Below are positions 43,121 through 44,442 of a stretch of DNA of 44,442 bases, piece after piece (positions within the stretch are counted from its first letter, which is position 1; the number at the start of each line of letters is the position of its first letter). Where the stretch lies: positions 1 through 44,442 of the forward strand of contig JAGPWA010000026.1 in assembly GCA_018066715.1 (NCBI GenBank), written 5' to 3'. A program made the position numbers and the translations under genes. The notes under the pieces are model-generated. The model had not been told where the DNA came from. It worked only from the letters and a program-made list of their open reading frames with translations, and did no database searches. The stretch is from Porticoccus sp. GTDB lineage: Bacteria; Pseudomonadota; Gammaproteobacteria; Pseudomonadales; Porticoccaceae.

Positions 43121-44442
43121 TCAAACAGGGCTTGCAAGTAACAGCACAGCTTCCCGGTTTGATGTGTTCGTCACATAGGTATTGAGACGCTCTGCGGGCA
43201 ACAGAACGGCGGCCTCTTCAGCCAAGGCAATACCATGACAGTCAACCTCTGCATCAACCACTAACAGCAACCCATAACGTTGGGTTTGTGGCAACAAATA
43301 GCGAGCTGAAGGAGACAACGTCAGGCGTAACACACGAAAATCATCAAAGCTGACCACTTCCTCCAACTTATAGTCAGTCTCTGTTTCCAAAGGTGCTAAC
43401 GCAGGTAGTGAAGGCGCCTCAAGCGACATCATCGCGATAGCCTTTTCTGTATCCCAGTGCGTCTGGGTCAACACTTTCTGCGCAAAAGAAAGAATCATTC
43501 TTTCATAGACTGGCGTCTGAAACTCCACAGTACGCACACCGTGTTGTAATGAATGAGGTGTCAAAAGAGGCACCTGAACTACATCCCCTACTCGCAGCGG
43601 TAATAGTGCGCTGAAGCGATTCATCTGCTCTCGAAGGTTGGCCTCCTGCTGCCGGAGAGCCTCTGGCAATTGGCTCATCCAGGATTTAACAACCTCGGCT
43701 GAAACAGGTGTATCTAAACCCACCCCCTCAGACTGTCGACACGAATCCAACAGACTATCGACTTCCCGCCGCACCACTTCGTAGTGTTGGACTGAGTTCT
43801 GATAAGCCGTCTTGAAAGCATCATCAGAGGGATATTCAGCCCTACATTTAGGATTAAACCCAAAACGAATCGCCCCAACACCTTCTGGCCAAGCACCCTT
43901 ATCGATGTGGGTCACCACATAAACTTCACGTTTCTCCTCATGAAGTTCAAAATACAAGTCGCCATATACCGCCTCTGGAAGAGGATCCAATATCTTCAAC
44001 AAGTTAATTTTTTGCTCGCAGTTAGCAGTAAAACGGCGAGGCGCAACAGATAACACCCAGGAAAGAGGCGCGCTGAAAAACCCATCCGTTACTCGAGAAA
44101 CCCCTCTTTCCTCAATACCTGTGTACCAAATTTCCTGCCCCCAAGGTTTGTCAATACTTACAGTTTGCAGCAACAGAGGTTCGCCCAGGCTAAGCACTGG
44201 AAAACTATTTAATTGGGCAAAAGTACGAAACTCTTCCAGGCTTATATTTATGTCCTGTAATTGGCTATGCAATGACTGGCATGATTCTGCCACAGAGAAA
44301 TATAGTTGGCCGTCTATCTGACAGAAAACGGCTAGCAAGCGAATGCAGGGCGCACCCGGTAGATAATACTGGGAGTACTCATACTCCACGGCCAACACTT
44401 GATCCATTTCGCTGGCTTCTGCCAACCATACATCAAGTGCCG
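43121..44442 (-). CDS. Mannose-6-phosphate isomerase (type I)-like cupin protein, 5' end beyond right edge
   Basis: VSIDKPWGQEIWYTGIEERGVSRV...YGDLYFELHEEKREVYVVTHID. The track start at 44425 is a TTG, and the frame stays open to the edge (...ALDVWLAEASEMDQ), so the CDS is probably truncated. Confidence 0.6.
   Translation of the reverse strand, partial: ALDVWLAEASEMDQVLAVEYEYSQYYLPGAPCIRLLAVFCQIDGQLYFSVAESCQSLHSQLQDINISLEEFRTFAQLNSFPVLSLGEPLLLQTVSIDKPWGQEIWYTGIEERGVSRVTDGFFSAPLSWVLSVAPRRFTANCEQKINLLKILDPLPEAVYGDLYFELHEEKREVYVVTHIDKGAWPEGVGAIRFGFNPKCRAEYPSDDAFKTAYQNSVQHYEVVRREVDSLLDSCRQSEGVGLDTPVSAEVVKSWMSQLPEALRQQEANLREQMNRFSALLPLRVGDVVQVPLLTPHSLQHGVRTVEFQTPVYERMILSFAQKVLTQTHWDTEKAIAMMSLEAPSLPALAPLETETDYKLEEVVSFDDFRVLRLTLSPSARYLLPQTQRYGLLLVVDAEVDCHGIALAEEAAVLLPAERLNTYVTNTSNREAVLLLASPV

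Overview
The window is a chromosomal segment of a gammaproteobacterium; the taxon is inferred only from gene order and protein motifs. It is mostly conserved housekeeping DNA with one accessory-looking block in the middle. From left to right it contains: the N-terminal part of an MFS transporter (- strand, truncated at the left edge); ligA-zipA-smc; a full cytochrome c maturation cluster (ccmABCDEFG, then ccmH and ccmI) with a carboxymuconolactone-decarboxylase-family gene tightly embedded between ccmG and ccmH; a small PA3496-like acidic protein; a + strand operon of outer-membrane beta-barrel, orphan ABC substrate-binding protein and hybrid histidine kinase, convergent with a REC-HPt protein; a 3-gene arsenosugar-type module (ArsS-like radical SAM, TIGR04283-like and TIGR04282-like proteins) without arsM; a class III-type sirtuin carrying an in-frame 12-bp tandem repeat; an aspartoacylase-like plus GCS2-like pair; a membrane-anchored FMN-binding GltS-domain protein; a DUF2062 protein; lolCDE; a small BamE-like secreted protein; sthA; and ppiD-hupB-lon-clpX-clpP-tig preceded by tRNA-Leu(UAG). 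The right edge holds a truncated mannose-6-phosphate-isomerase-like protein. I saw no CRISPR array, transposase, integrase or phage gene. The best candidate for an undescribed system is the OMP/SBP/hybrid-kinase operon with the adjacent REC-HPt protein (about 15.3-20.6 kb). All family calls come from reading motifs in the translations; no database search was run.
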